From: Prochlorococcus sp. AG-459-B06
GTDB lineage: Bacteria; Cyanobacteriota; Cyanobacteriia; PCC-6307; Cyanobiaceae
Reading direction: 5' to 3'
DNA: 64,000 nt
Assembly: GCA_003209475.1 (NCBI GenBank)
Contig: QCQY01000001.1
Location: 1-64,000 of the forward strand
Positions 30,027 through 39,225 of the stretch are shown here, in pieces; the stretch's first letter is position 1; the number at the start of each line of letters is the position of its first letter. The translations under genes were made by a program, and so were the position numbers. The notes under the pieces are model-generated. The model saw nothing but the letters and a program-made list of their open reading frames with translations, did no database searches and was not told where the DNA came from.

Positions 30027-31109
30027 TTAACCGATAGCTGGAGCTGAAAGAGCTACTGTTGTAGACTCAGCTGCTGCTAGATCAAGTGGGAAGTTGTGAG
30101 CGTTACGCTCGTGCATTACTTCCATACCAAGGTTTGCTCTGTTAAGAACGTCACCCCATGTAGGAACAATCTTACCGTTTGCATCAACAACTGACTGGTT
30201 GAAGTTGAAACCGTTAAGGTTGAATGCCATTGTGCAGATACCCATTGAAGTTAACCATACACAAACAACTGGGAATACAGCTAGGAAGAAGTGAAGACTT
30301 CTGCTGTTGTTGAAACTTGCATATTGGAAGATCAAACGACCGAAGTAGCCATGAGCTGCAACGATGTTATATGTTTCTTCTTCTTGTCCGAACTTGTAAC
30401 CATAGTTCTGAGATTCTGTCTCAGTTGTTTCTCTGATTAGAGATGAAGTAACAAGTGAACCGTGCATAGCTGAGAATAAAGATCCTCCGAACATACCAGC
30501 AACACCAGCCATGTGGAATGGGTGCATAAGAATGTTGTGCTCTGCCTGGAAAACAAACATGAAGTTGAATGTTCCAGAGATACCTAGAGGCATTCCGTCA
30601 GAGAATGAACCTTGACCGAATGGGTATACAAGAAATACTGCGAAAGCTGCTGAAACTGGTGCAGAGTATGCAACACAGATCCAAGGACGCATACCTAAAC
30701 GGTATGAAAGCTCCCACTGTCTTCCCATGTATGCTGAGATACCAATTAGGAAGTGGAAAATTACAAGCTGGTAAGGACCACCGTTGTATAACCACTCATC
30801 TACAGTAGCTGCTTCCCAAATTGGGTAGAAGTGTAGACCAATAGCGTTAGATGAAGGAACAACTGCACCTGAGATGATGTTGTTTCCATATAGGAATGAA
30901 CCAGCAACTGGCTCTCTAATTCCGTCGATGTCTACTGGTGGTGCTGCGATGAATGCAACGATGAAGCAAGCCGCTGCTGTAAGTAGGCATGGGATCATTA
31001 AGACGCCGAACCAACCAACATAAATTCTGTTGTTAGTTGATGTTACCCACTCACAAAACTGTGGCCAACCTTTAAGCAGCGAAGAACGCTGCTGCTGAAT
31101 AGTTGTCAT
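30027..31109 (-). CDS. psbA: Photosystem II D1 protein
   Basis: D1 binds the special-pair chlorophylls, pheophytin, QB and most Mn4CaO5 ligands. The 360-residue precursor shows [38 protein letters not shown] and the C-terminal [19 protein letters not shown], cleaved after the Ala of LDLA-AA. The position equivalent to D1 residue 130 is Gln (MGRQWELS), the D1:1-like state. Codon choice is richer in C and G at third positions than in its neighbours, as in very highly expressed genes. It has its own promoter and terminator. Confidence 0.99.
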   Translation of the reverse strand: MTTIQQQRSSLLKGWPQFCEWVTSTNNRIYVGWFGVLMIPCLLTAAACFIVAFIAAPPVDIDGIREPVAGSFLYGNNIISGAVVPSSNAIGLHFYPIWEAATVDEWLYNGGPYQLVIFHFLIGISAYMGRQWELSYRLGMRPWICVAYSAPVSAAFAVFLVYPFGQGSFSDGMPLGISGTFNFMFVFQAEHNILMHPFHMAGVAGMFGGSLFSAMHGSLVTSSLIRETTETESQNYGYKFGQEEETYNIVAAHGYFGRLIFQYASFNNSRSLHFFLAVFPVVCVWLTSMGICTMAFNLNGFNFNQSVVDANGKIVPTWGDVLNRANLGMEVMHERNAHNFPLDLAAAESTTVALSAPAIG

Positions 31110-31124
31110 GAGTTCGTAAAGTAT

Positions 31125-31141
31125 GTCTCTTAAAGTGAGAC
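31125..31141 (-). promoter_or_regulatory. Small stem-loop in the psbA 5' leader
   Basis: GTCTC (31137-31141 as read on the minus strand) pairs with GAGAC (31125-31129) around a 7-nt loop ACTTTAA, about 15 nt before the psbA ATG. Such a leader hairpin could affect ribosome entry or mRNA stability. The pairing is exact; the function is inference. Confidence 0.45.
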
Positions 31142-31159
31142 GTGTAAATAAAAACGGAA

Positions 31160-31190
31160 AATATAATCCGCTCCAAAGATTTTAGACCAA
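31160..31190 (-). promoter_or_regulatory. Putative psbA promoter (-35/-10)
   Basis: On the minus strand TATATT (31160-31165) is preceded 19 nt upstream by TTGGTC (31185-31190). This would start transcription near 31153, giving a leader of about 44 nt. The -10 element is good; the -35 is only partly like TTGACA, as is usual for psbA promoters in this group. Confidence 0.5.
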
Positions 31191-31299
31191 AATCGCTAAA
31201 AATGTGTAAATTATTTTTCTGTAGGTAAAGTTATTTTTGTGAAATACTAAGAAAAGAGACTTCGTGTCTTAATATTTTCTTTGTAATTGGTGATTTAAC

Positions 31300-31428
31300 T
31301 TGGTAATAATCGAATGGCTTCTTAACGGAAAAAGATCGAAAGAGGTAGTTTCCTTAAAAGAGGCTAGGTTTAGAAGACTGCAATTAGAGGGTTTTGGAGC
31401 TGTTATTTATTGGAGCGAAAGAATTTAG
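31300..31428 (+). CDS. Small basic protein divergent from psbA (42 aa)
   Basis: A TTG-initiated ORF of 42 codons, VIIEWLLNGKRSKEVV at the start and LQLEGFGAVIYWSERI at the end, in a 437-nt interval that otherwise holds only psbA control elements. The peptide has balanced charged and hydrophobic residues and three aromatic residues, and the DNA is visibly more G-rich than the flanking spacer. All three point to coding. An in-frame TGA lies 9 nt upstream, so TTG at 31300 is the only ordinary start. No function is known to me. Confidence 0.6.
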   Translation: MVIIEWLLNGKRSKEVVSLKEARFRRLQLEGFGAVIYWSERI

Positions 31429-31546
31429 GTTTTTAAGGTTTAAGAGTTAGTAAAAAAAATTAAAGTATTAAACATTAAATAAACTTATCTATTAAATAAA
31501 GAATCCTTATTAGTTTTTGAGTTATTTTTTGTTCCGGTTTCTTAAT

Positions 31547-32452
31547 CTAAAGACTTTCAAACTCTTGAACCCATTGTTTTTTGGAAAAAATAACTTCTTT
31601 TTTTGTGTAACTCATGGCAATTTTTTTTTCCTTATAAGCAACTTCTCCAATAAAAACAGGCCAAATCAATTGGTCTCCGTCATATTTGTGAATTATTCCT
31701 TGGCTATCAAGAAATAATGGATCTCCTTTTTTAATCATTTTCCAATCTTGATTTATTCTCTCAGGATGAATTAGGCCATCAATATCTCCTTTTTTATCTC
31801 TTGGATAATCTATACTTCCCTGATGAACATGAACAACCAATTCCTTTGGGAGTTCTATAAGGTTATTTTTTAATTTATCTATCTCTTCCCTTAGGGAGCT
31901 AATTATTAGAGAGAATCTATCTATGATTTTTGGATCATAAAAATTTTGTGCTACAGCTCCTATTTCAATAACTAAACCACATGGCCAGGCTTCTACAAGA
32001 AAGCCAGTTTGAGCTTTATCTTTTTCGTGCAAATAAATAGGCAATCCAAATTTATTCTGCAGTAACGCAGCTAAACAAAAATCTTTGAATCTCCTCCCAT
32101 ACAAAACAATACTAGTTCCCATATTTGCAGTAGTAGTATGCAAATCGATTACAATTTGACAGGGTTTAGATCCGTCAATTCCAAATTCATCTAACAAAAA
32201 ATTGGCTCTATTTGTTTCATAAAAGCTATTCTTATCTTGATCAAAATTCTCGCTTTCTTTAAAAGATCTATTTAAATCTAAATCTATATATCTGCACCCT
32301 TTTTCATAAGCAGCAGGATTACCTATGATGTATTCATACCTAATACCATATTTTAAACTATTTTCCTCTCTATTAAATTGTTTAACCGCCCAAACAGGAT
32401 TAATTTCATTTCCATGAGTGCCTGAAACGATAAGTATTCTTTGAACAGTCAT
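31547..32452 (-). CDS. Aspartoacylase-like zinc carboxypeptidase family protein
   Basis: A 301-residue enzyme of the AspA/succinylglutamate-desuccinylase family, which cleaves N-acyl amino acids such as N-acetylaspartate. The zinc ligands are seen in SGTHGNEINP (His and Glu, residues 10-19) and DLHTTTANMG near 104-113. Substrate residues appear in DLNRSF near 59-64 and a catalytic Glu in VIEIGAVAQ near 169-177. The length is normal. The physiological substrate in picocyanobacteria is unknown. It is divergent from the following GST-like gene by 23 nt. Confidence 0.85.
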   Translation of the reverse strand: MTVQRILIVSGTHGNEINPVWAVKQFNREENSLKYGIRYEYIIGNPAAYEKGCRYIDLDLNRSFKESENFDQDKNSFYETNRANFLLDEFGIDGSKPCQIVIDLHTTTANMGTSIVLYGRRFKDFCLAALLQNKFGLPIYLHEKDKAQTGFLVEAWPCGLVIEIGAVAQNFYDPKIIDRFSLIISSLREEIDKLKNNLIELPKELVVHVHQGSIDYPRDKKGDIDGLIHPERINQDWKMIKKGDPLFLDSQGIIHKYDGDQLIWPVFIGEVAYKEKKIAMSYTKKEVIFSKKQWVQEFESL

Positions 32453-32475
32453 TTTTTCTTTAAAAATAAAATTTT

Positions 32476-33420
32476 ATGCAAAATAGACACCTTATTAAGG
32501 CCTCCAAAAAATTCTGGTTTTGGTTTTGGACTCAACTAATGAATGGCTTTGCACCATCAGATTTACATGGTAATTATAAAAGGCCTAAAGGTATAAAAAT
32601 TGATAGTGAATACGATATTAATAATGAGAATGGGCAAATTTATTTGTTAGTAGGCAATTCTTGTCCATGGTGTCAAAGAACTTTACTCGTTCACGAAATA
32701 AAACATTTATCAAAAAAAGTTAAGGTTATTTTTTTAAAAGCAGATGTTGAGCATGGCGAATGGATCTTCAATACAAGTATTAAAGGATTTATGAGACTTT
32801 CAGACCTTTACAAAAAAGCTAATGAAAAGATTATTTTTAGAGCGACATTACCTCTTTTAATTAGTTTTGTAAAAGATGAAGTAAATATTTTGTCTAATGA
32901 AAGTTCACAGATTATAAGGCTGCTCAATTCAATAAAAAGTGAATCGAAATATCAGACATTAAGTATTAAAAATTGTAATCAAAAATTTTTAGATTTAATT
33001 AATAACAGCATTAATGATGGCGTATATAAATGTGGTTTCGCCAGAAACCAGTCAGCTTACGAAAAAGCAAGTCAAAATCTTTTCATGGCTTTAAATGAAG
33101 TTGAAAATTTACTAGAGAAAAACATAGGGGACTGGATATTTGGGGAAGAGTTAACCTACGCAGATATTTACCTTTTTCCAACTCTTATAAGATGGGAATT
33201 GATATATAGCAAACTTTTCAAATGTACTGAACAAGAACTATCAAGTTTCGAAAAGATTATTGAATGGAGATTAAAATTCTTTAACTTATCTGACGTAAAT
33301 AAGACATGCTTCGACGATGAATGGAAAAAAGATTACTACAAAGTTTTATTCCCTTTAAACCCAAATCAACTAATCCCTGTTTTACCATCGTTGGAGGAAA
33401 TAATGAGATTAGAGTCCTAA
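32476..33420 (+). CDS. Glutathione S-transferase-like protein (glutathionyl-hydroquinone reductase type)
   Basis: A 314-residue protein with an N-terminal thioredoxin-like domain carrying NSCPWCQRTLLVHEIK near residues 61-76, where the first Cys of CPWC matches the catalytic Cys of the Xi/ECM4 class. An all-helical C-terminal domain has ELTYADIYLFPTLIRW near 223-238. The family reduces glutathionyl-hydroquinones. The total length fits the class, but overall similarity is loose, so the substrate stays open. Confidence 0.78.
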   Translation: MQNRHLIKASKKFWFWFWTQLMNGFAPSDLHGNYKRPKGIKIDSEYDINNENGQIYLLVGNSCPWCQRTLLVHEIKHLSKKVKVIFLKADVEHGEWIFNTSIKGFMRLSDLYKKANEKIIFRATLPLLISFVKDEVNILSNESSQIIRLLNSIKSESKYQTLSIKNCNQKFLDLINNSINDGVYKCGFARNQSAYEKASQNLFMALNEVENLLEKNIGDWIFGEELTYADIYLFPTLIRWELIYSKLFKCTEQELSSFEKIIEWRLKFFNLSDVNKTCFDDEWKKDYYKVLFPLNPNQLIPVLPSLEEIMRLES

Positions 33421-33547
33421 AAAATACATAAATTAATTTAGAAAAAAAAATGATGTTGTAATGAACACTTATTAAGTTCATAGAAAATGCAATTTCACTA
33501 GAAATTAACTATGTTGTGTATGTCTACTAAAGTACGAAAAGCTTAAA

Positions 33548-33766
33548 ATGAAATCCATTGACGAACACATCCAAAAAGATCAATCGGAAATCGAATCTGC
33601 AAAAGCAGAGGGCAATCTTCCAAAGGTCAGACATTTAACTGAAGAGCTGAAAGAACTCGAAGAATATAAGGATCATCATCCTGAGGATAAACATGACCCT
33701 AATGCTTTGGAACTTTTCTGCGATGCCAATCCGGATGAACCGGAATGTCTTGTTTATGATGATTGA
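33548..33766 (+). CDS. cp12: CP12 domain protein
   Basis: CP12 is a small disordered protein that ties GAPDH and phosphoribulokinase into an inactive complex in the dark. The 72-residue chain has the AEGNLPKVRHLTEELKELEEY helix (residues 19-39, core AEELKELEEY-like) and the C-terminal Cys pair CDANPDEPEC with YDD at the end, which enters the GAPDH active site. The N-terminal Cys pair of plant and many cyanobacterial CP12s is absent. A terminator follows directly, so the gene is probably expressed alone. Confidence 0.92.
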   Translation: MKSIDEHIQKDQSEIESAKAEGNLPKVRHLTEELKELEEYKDHHPEDKHDPNALELFCDANPDEPECLVYDD

Positions 33767-33795
33767 ATTTTCTTTTAATCGATAATGCACAATAT

Positions 33796-33823
33796 AAAAG
33801 GGCTTCAAAAGCCCTTTTTTTAT
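33796..33823 (+). terminator. Rho-independent terminator of cp12
   Basis: GGGCTT (33800-33805) pairs with AAGCCC (33809-33814), extended by A-T pairs on both sides and followed by a T7 run. It lies about 30 nt after the cp12 stop. The A tract on the left arm could let it serve the convergent minus-strand gene too. Confidence 0.88.
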
Positions 33824-33835
33824 TTGTTTAATTCT

Positions 33836-34018
33836 TTAGTAATCTCTATTAAAGTCAGATGGGCTTCCTGTAAGCGAACAAACAACCGACTCCTCATTTT
33901 TCATTTCCTTAATTCTTACAATTGGTCTTCCCATTTTCTTCAAAACCTCGATATCTTGAATCGTTTGACATCTAGCTATTATTTTTCCTTGTTGATCAAA
34001 GCAAGTATAGAAATTCAT
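33836..34018 (-). CDS. Small conserved protein, function unknown (60 aa)
   Basis: A 60-residue ORF opening MNFYTCFDQQGKIIARC, followed by a helix (IQDIEVLKKMG) and ending SVVCSLTGSPSDFNRDY. It has three cysteines and no membrane helix. The plus-strand ORF in the same interval has a cysteine/aromatic-rich, low-complexity look, so I prefer this one. I believe close homologues occur across marine picocyanobacteria, but know no function. It converges on the cp12 terminator. Confidence 0.65.
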   Translation of the reverse strand: MNFYTCFDQQGKIIARCQTIQDIEVLKKMGRPIVRIKEMKNEESVVCSLTGSPSDFNRDY

Positions 34019-34103
34019 ATTGTTTTTAAAGACGTAACTTATTTATGACTAATTTTCATTATTAAATCAAGTGTATTTTTTTACAAAAAAATTTTAATAT
34101 AAG

Positions 34104-35087
34104 TTAGATCCTCTTCCATACTTCAGAAAGCAGTGAAGATAAACCTTTTTTTAAAGATGAAGAAATAACTAAGACTTTCTTTTTAGATAAATCTTCTAAC
34201 TTTTTTGTAATTATTTTCAAATAATCACCATCTACAAGCTCCATTTTATTCAATACTATTATCCTCTCTTTATCTAAAAGACCTTTCCCATATTTTTTTA
34301 ATTCATGCTCAATAATCTCAAAATCATGTAAAGGATTTTCTGCAATTGCATCAATTAAGTGAACAAGTATCTTCGTTCTTTGGATGTGCCTTAAAAAATC
34401 ATGCCCTAAACCCACTCCATCAGCTGCACCTGATATTAATCCAGGAATATCCGCAAAAAGGCAACCATTCCCATCAATTTTTCTTACTACACCTAAGTTA
34501 GGTATTAGTGTCGTGAAAGGATAATTTGCAATTTTTGGACGGGCGGATGATACAACGGAAATCAAAGTACTTTTACCAGCATTTGGAAGGCCTATAATCC
34601 CAACCTCTGCAAGAAGTTTTAGTTCTAATTGAACCTCCCATATCTCACCATCTTTTCCTTCAGTGAATGATTCTGGGGCTCTATTTTGATTACTTAAATA
34701 GTAAGCATTACCATGTCCGCCTCTTCCTCCAATGGCAATAGTTAAACTCTGTTTATCTTTAGTTAAGTCTCCTAAAATCATGCCGGTTTTAATATCCCTT
34801 ATTTCTGTACCGCACGGAACTTTAAGGATCCTATCCTCACCTGAAGCACCTGATCTCTTATTAGGACCTCCTTTGCATCCATCTTCAGCAATTATTTCTC
34901 GTTTGAATTTGAAATCTAATAATGTTTGAAGATTATTATCAGCCATTAAAATAACAGAACCCCCTCTGCCACCATTCCCCCCGGAAGGTCCTCCAGCAGG
35001 AACGAATTTTTCTCTTCTAAATGAAACTATTCCATTGCCACCTTTTCCAGCTTTAAGAATAATGTTTGCCTGATCAATAAATTGCAC
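34104..35087 (-). CDS. obg: Obg/CgtA GTPase
   Basis: A 327-residue essential GTPase tied to 50S ribosome assembly and stress responses. The glycine-rich Obg fold is at residues 1-158 ([20 protein letters not shown] and repeated GG turns). The G domain has G1 GLPNAGKST near 166-174, G3 DIPGLISGA near 213-221 and G4 NKME near 281-284. No C-terminal OCT domain is present, the short form usual in cyanobacteria. It lies 41 nt downstream of mutS2 on the same strand. Confidence 0.95.
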   Translation of the reverse strand: MQFIDQANIILKAGKGGNGIVSFRREKFVPAGGPSGGNGGRGGSVILMADNNLQTLLDFKFKREIIAEDGCKGGPNKRSGASGEDRILKVPCGTEIRDIKTGMILGDLTKDKQSLTIAIGGRGGHGNAYYLSNQNRAPESFTEGKDGEIWEVQLELKLLAEVGIIGLPNAGKSTLISVVSSARPKIANYPFTTLIPNLGVVRKIDGNGCLFADIPGLISGAADGVGLGHDFLRHIQRTKILVHLIDAIAENPLHDFEIIEHELKKYGKGLLDKERIIVLNKMELVDGDYLKIITKKLEDLSKKKVLVISSSLKKGLSSLLSEVWKRI

Positions 35088-35128
35088 TTAATTACGCTTA
35101 TTAAATTGTTTCCTAAGTTTTTTAAATT

Positions 35129-37555
35129 TTATTTTATCCACGCAATACTGCAACCAGGTCCACCCTCGTTGTTGGCTGCATCTTCAATCTTATCAACATA
35201 ATTTAAACCTGATAACCAATTTCTTAGTCCTTTTTTTAATTTCCCTGTTCCAATTCCATGAACAATCCATAGCGGTCCGTGAAATTTTCTAATTTTCTCT
35301 TCAATAATTATTTCGGCTTCATGAACTCTTAGCCCTCTTACATCAATTGTATTTTTACTCGTTCTAATCTTAGAAAAAGAAAAATCTTCCCTTGTAGACT
35401 TGATCTCAATTTTTGACCTTTTGAAATTAAGCTTTTCTCCATTAATACCTTCAAAGTCATTTGCAGATAATGTACTTCTGAATGAACCACACTTAACTTC
35501 GTAAAAACCATCTTTTTTATCTAAATCTACAATTTGTCCCGTACTATTTAGACTTTTAATTTTTACAAAATCGCCTACCTGAGGATTCCATGATATTGAC
35601 TTTTCAAATTTTTTTTGGGTTAAGTGTTCCGTCTCAATTTCCTTTAATCTTTTTCCAATAATTCTCGTATCCTCTCCATTAACATTTTTATCTCTTAATT
35701 TTTTAATCAAATCTATTACCTCTTTTTTAGCGGATAGAATATGTTTTGATAATTTAGACCTTTCAATTTCTTGGATTTTTTCAGCATTTATTTTTTGATA
35801 TTCATAATTTCTCTTCAGTTCATCATGTAATATTTCAGTCCTTGCAATAAGTTCTGCAGCCTCTTCTGCAGAATTTTGTTGCTTAATCCTTTCTTCCTCA
35901 AGTCCTTTAATAATACTGTTAATATTATCAACCTCTTTTGGCTTTAAATAATTTGCAGCTTCATTAAGTATGCTTTCATCGAGACCAATTCTCTTTGAAA
36001 TTGACAAAGCATTACTTCTCCCAGGAATACCCCAGTTAAGTATATACTTTGGCTTCAAAGAATCCTCATCAAAGGCAACTGATACGTTTTCAAATCTTGA
36101 GTCACTATATTTTAGAGCCTTAATATCTCCATAATGTGTAGTTGCCAAAGTGATATCAGATTTATTTGCAAATTCTTTTAATAAAGCCATCGCAAGAGCA
36201 CTTCCTTCAAGAGGATCTGTACCAGATCCAATCTCATCTAACAAAACAACAGATAATCCTTTCTTATTATCAAGTGAATCCAAAATCTCTTTTATGCGGG
36301 ATATATGTCCACTGAAGGTAGATAAATTTTCTTCTAATGATTGATTATCTCCTATATCCACATATATATTTGGACAAAAAGGGATAATAGGGTTATTAGT
36401 TGAGGGTATCAATAATCCTGCTCTAGCCATAAGTAAAGACAAACCCAAACCTTTTAAAGCTGCCGTTTTACCTCCAGTATTTGGACCTGTAATAGCTACA
36501 ACCTTAATATTTCTATTTATATGAAAATCGACAGCCACTGGGGGAGGGGCTCCTTTTTTCTTATGTTCCCAAATCAATAAAGGATGAGAAAAACCAATTA
36601 AAGAAATAATAGGATTTTTATCAAAGCTAGGAGTTTTGCCTCCAATCCATTTCGAATATCTTGAACGAGTTAGAGCATTTTCTAATCTCAATAAAATGGA
36701 TGCCATTTCAATAAGACTTTCTGAATTATCACTAACAACTTGGGACCATTTCTTAAGTAATTTAAATTCTTCTGCTGTGATCCTAGCCTCTAAAGAAGCA
36801 ATCTTATTACCTTTAATAACTACACTTTCAGGCTCAAAATATACTGTATTTCCTGAGGATGAAGAGTCATGAATTATGCCTTTAAATTTATCTACATAAT
36901 TAACTTTGACTGCTAAAACAGGCCTACCGTATCGATCTCCAATAGTAGTATCTTGCAAATAAACTAAATTCTTTTGAATAAATTTCTCAACTAATATTTT
37001 TCTTTCAAGTTTCTTAGATAATAATTCTTTTCTAAGAATAGATAGTTCATTACTTGCATTGTCTGAAATACTTCCATTAGATTCAATGCCTTTTTTAAAA
37101 ATCGTTTCGATATTCTGATGGTCAATTAAATTTTTTGTAAATGATGAAATATAAGGCCTTTCTTCAAAATCTAATAAGATTTTTTTTAAATTTCTTGCTG
37201 CAGCAATTGTTTTCGCTATTTCTAACAATTCAGAAGATGAAATTACACCTCCTTTGGAACAAATTTCAATATTTCTACTAATATCAAAAACACCAGAAAA
37301 ACTAATTGATTTATCTAAATTATTTTCTAGCTCATTTATTTCAACAGTTTCATTCAACAGTCTTTTAGAGGCTTCGTATTCTGAAGGAATAGCAAAACTT
37401 AAAATTGCTCGTTTACCAATTTCCGTTGAGGCGAATGAAGATAAATGCGTTTTTAATGAATCCCACTCTAAAAGGCTTATAGATTCTTCTAAGGTGTTAT
37501 CTGAATATGATTTTTTAGAATAACTTTTCTCTTGCATACAAAAAAAAAGAATCAA
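35129..37555 (-). CDS. mutS2: Endonuclease MutS2
   Basis: An 808-residue MutS-family ATPase without mismatch-recognition domains; MutS2 proteins act on branched DNA or collided ribosomes. The ATPase core has GPNTGGKTAALKGLG near residues 355-369 and DEIGSGTDPLEGSALAMA near 438-455. A long helical insertion (about 540-650) is followed by a C-terminal Smr nuclease domain with IDVRGLRVHEAE near 735 and HGIGTGKLKKGLR near 766. The start overlaps the VOC-gene stop as ATGA; a second ATG six codons later (37537) is an alternative. Confidence 0.93.
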   Translation of the reverse strand: MILFFCMQEKSYSKKSYSDNTLEESISLLEWDSLKTHLSSFASTEIGKRAILSFAIPSEYEASKRLLNETVEINELENNLDKSISFSGVFDISRNIEICSKGGVISSSELLEIAKTIAAARNLKKILLDFEERPYISSFTKNLIDHQNIETIFKKGIESNGSISDNASNELSILRKELLSKKLERKILVEKFIQKNLVYLQDTTIGDRYGRPVLAVKVNYVDKFKGIIHDSSSSGNTVYFEPESVVIKGNKIASLEARITAEEFKLLKKWSQVVSDNSESLIEMASILLRLENALTRSRYSKWIGGKTPSFDKNPIISLIGFSHPLLIWEHKKKGAPPPVAVDFHINRNIKVVAITGPNTGGKTAALKGLGLSLLMARAGLLIPSTNNPIIPFCPNIYVDIGDNQSLEENLSTFSGHISRIKEILDSLDNKKGLSVVLLDEIGSGTDPLEGSALAMALLKEFANKSDITLATTHYGDIKALKYSDSRFENVSVAFDEDSLKPKYILNWGIPGRSNALSISKRIGLDESILNEAANYLKPKEVDNINSIIKGLEEERIKQQNSAEEAAELIARTEILHDELKRNYEYQKINAEKIQEIERSKLSKHILSAKKEVIDLIKKLRDKNVNGEDTRIIGKRLKEIETEHLTQKKFEKSISWNPQVGDFVKIKSLNSTGQIVDLDKKDGFYEVKCGSFRSTLSANDFEGINGEKLNFKRSKIEIKSTREDFSFSKIRTSKNTIDVRGLRVHEAEIIIEEKIRKFHGPLWIVHGIGTGKLKKGLRNWLSGLNYVDKIEDAANNEGGPGCSIAWIK

Positions 37556-37938
37556 ACATTCGATTGAATTCCTTCAGGAGGAACATAAAGCATCTCGAGC
37601 CAGTTTCCTTCAGTATCCTTCATATAAAAAGATGCTGTTCCATCTCTATGTTCATGTAAAGGACCAACTTTTACACCAGAATTCTTTAAATCATTTTGAA
37701 TATTTTCCACTTCTTTTTTATTTTCAAAATGAAAAGCAAAGTGTGGACCAGCAGCTTTGTAGCTAGGGCCTAACAACGCAAGTCCATCTTTCCCTTTACC
37801 AGCTTCTAAATATGACCAATCTTTATCGTCCCAAACTAGATTCATACCAAGCTTAATATAAAAAGATTTGGCCCTTTCGAGATTCTCTACTCTAAGTGCG
37901 ATGTGACCGATCCTATTTACTTCTTGTGATAACTTCAA
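37552..37938 (-). CDS. VOC/glyoxalase-family protein
   Basis: 128 residues with two beta-alpha-beta-beta-beta modules. The first contains RIGHIALRVENLERAKSFY and the second PHFAFHFENKKEVENI followed by MKDTEGNWLEMLY. The putative metal ligands are His in IGHIAL, His in PHFAF and Glu in WLEML, the glyoxalase I/dioxygenase arrangement. Specific substrate is not evident. It is the gene immediately before mutS2 (4-nt overlap) and follows hemB by 62 nt. Confidence 0.82.
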   Translation of the reverse strand: MKLSQEVNRIGHIALRVENLERAKSFYIKLGMNLVWDDKDWSYLEAGKGKDGLALLGPSYKAAGPHFAFHFENKKEVENIQNDLKNSGVKVGPLHEHRDGTASFYMKDTEGNWLEMLYVPPEGIQSNV

Positions 37939-38000
37939 AACAAAGTACTTAATCTATTATTAATCTAAGAATAAACCAAATTTTTGTTAATAATGAGTTT

Positions 38001-39002
38001 TTAATTATCCCGCAACCATTGAGATGCATCGCAAGCATGATAAGTGAGTATCAGTTTTGCTCCTGCTCTTTTGAAACTAAGTAACGTTTCTAAAACAATA
38101 TCTTTTTCATTAATCCAGTTTTTCATAGCAGCAGACTTTACCATTGAGTACTCCCCACTAACGTTGTATGCAGCTATGGGCTTATTTGAAAATGTACTTA
38201 GTCTATAAACAATATCCAAGTATGAAATTCCTGGTTTTACCATCAAAATATCAGCTCCTTCATACTGATCCAATGCAGATTCAATTAAAGCCTCTTTTGA
38301 ATTGGCAGGGTCCATTTGATATGTAGACTTATTGTCTGGAATTATTTTCTTACTATTTTCTCTAGGAGCCGAATCTAAAGCAGTTCTAAATGGACCATAA
38401 TAAGCAGATGAATACTTAGCTGTATAACTAATAATTCCTACATCACTAAATCCTTCCCTATCAAGAGCAGTCCTAATTGCTCCAACTCTCCCATCCATCA
38501 TGTCACTAGGGCCAATAAAATCAGCTCCAGCTCTTGCTTGTGTTAAAGCTTGTTTTTTTAAAATATCGATTGTTTCGTCGTTCAATATCTTTCCAGTTTC
38601 ATCAACTAATCCGTCATGACCATCACAAGAATATGGGTCCAATGCAACATCTGTCATTATTGCCATTTCAGGAATCTCTTTTTTTAATATTCGAATAGCT
38701 TTAGGTATTAAACCGTCTTCATTAAAACATTCTGCTCCATCTTCAGTCTTTAAGCTATCGTTGATTTTTGGGAAAAGAACCACACACCTTATTCCCAATT
38801 CCCATGCCCTAGTAACCTCCTTTATTAAGCCATTAATATCCCATCTATAAGTTCCAGGCATTGCTGAAATTTCCTCTTTAAAATCTTTTTCATGAATAAA
38901 TAATGGATATATAAAATCAGTTGCCGTTAGATGGTTCTCTCTAACCATTTCTCTAATTGCTTCAGTTCTTCTTAATCTTCTAGGACGAATAATCGAATTC
39001 AT
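38001..39002 (-). CDS. hemB: Delta-aminolevulinic acid dehydratase (porphobilinogen synthase)
   Basis: HemB joins two 5-aminolevulinate molecules to porphobilinogen for chlorophyll, heme and cobalamin. The 333-residue protein has the two Schiff-base lysines, in SYTAKYSSAYYGPFR near 200 and ILMVKPGISYLD near 253. The metal loop reads DVALDPYSCDGHDG near 122-135, lacking the three-cysteine zinc site, so this is the Mg-type enzyme common in photosynthetic bacteria. It heads a leftward group with the VOC gene, mutS2 and obg. Confidence 0.96.
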   Translation of the reverse strand: MNSIIRPRRLRRTEAIREMVRENHLTATDFIYPLFIHEKDFKEEISAMPGTYRWDINGLIKEVTRAWELGIRCVVLFPKINDSLKTEDGAECFNEDGLIPKAIRILKKEIPEMAIMTDVALDPYSCDGHDGLVDETGKILNDETIDILKKQALTQARAGADFIGPSDMMDGRVGAIRTALDREGFSDVGIISYTAKYSSAYYGPFRTALDSAPRENSKKIIPDNKSTYQMDPANSKEALIESALDQYEGADILMVKPGISYLDIVYRLSTFSNKPIAAYNVSGEYSMVKSAAMKNWINEKDIVLETLLSFKRAGAKLILTYHACDASQWLRDN

Positions 39003-39184
39003 TTGAATATTATTTAAATTGAAAAATATTTACCTAATACATTAATCGCTCGCCTCGCACATAAATCAATCAGAGACTAATTTTGTTCAGGAAAATTAAC
39101 TAAAATTTATTTAGTAAGAGCAAAAAAAGTTACAAAAATATTTTGCACAAACTTCATTTTTCACAAATTTACGTCATAAAGAGA

Positions 39185-39218
39185 TAATATCTTTTAGTTA
39201 AGTGTTTATTTTAAGGAG
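39185..39218 (+). promoter_or_regulatory. Putative -10 box and strong ribosome-binding site of bicA
   Basis: TAATAT at 39185-39190 is a likely -10 box in the 199-nt hemB/bicA divergent spacer. AAGGAG at 39213-39218 is a full Shine-Dalgarno sequence, rare in this genome, with 7 nt to the TTG at 39226. This decides the start: the GTG at 39202 lies upstream of the ribosome site. Confidence 0.6.
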
Positions 39219-39225
39219 AGTATCT

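Noticed and set aside
33785..34048. 87-codon plus-strand ORF after cp12
   Set aside because: It runs through the cp12 terminator hairpin and is the shadow of the better-looking 60-aa minus-strand gene at 33836-34018.
39003..39201. Additional NtcA or other palindromic operators in the hemB/bicA spacer
   Set aside because: No GTA-N8-TAC or close variant; only AT-rich sequence with a -10-like box.
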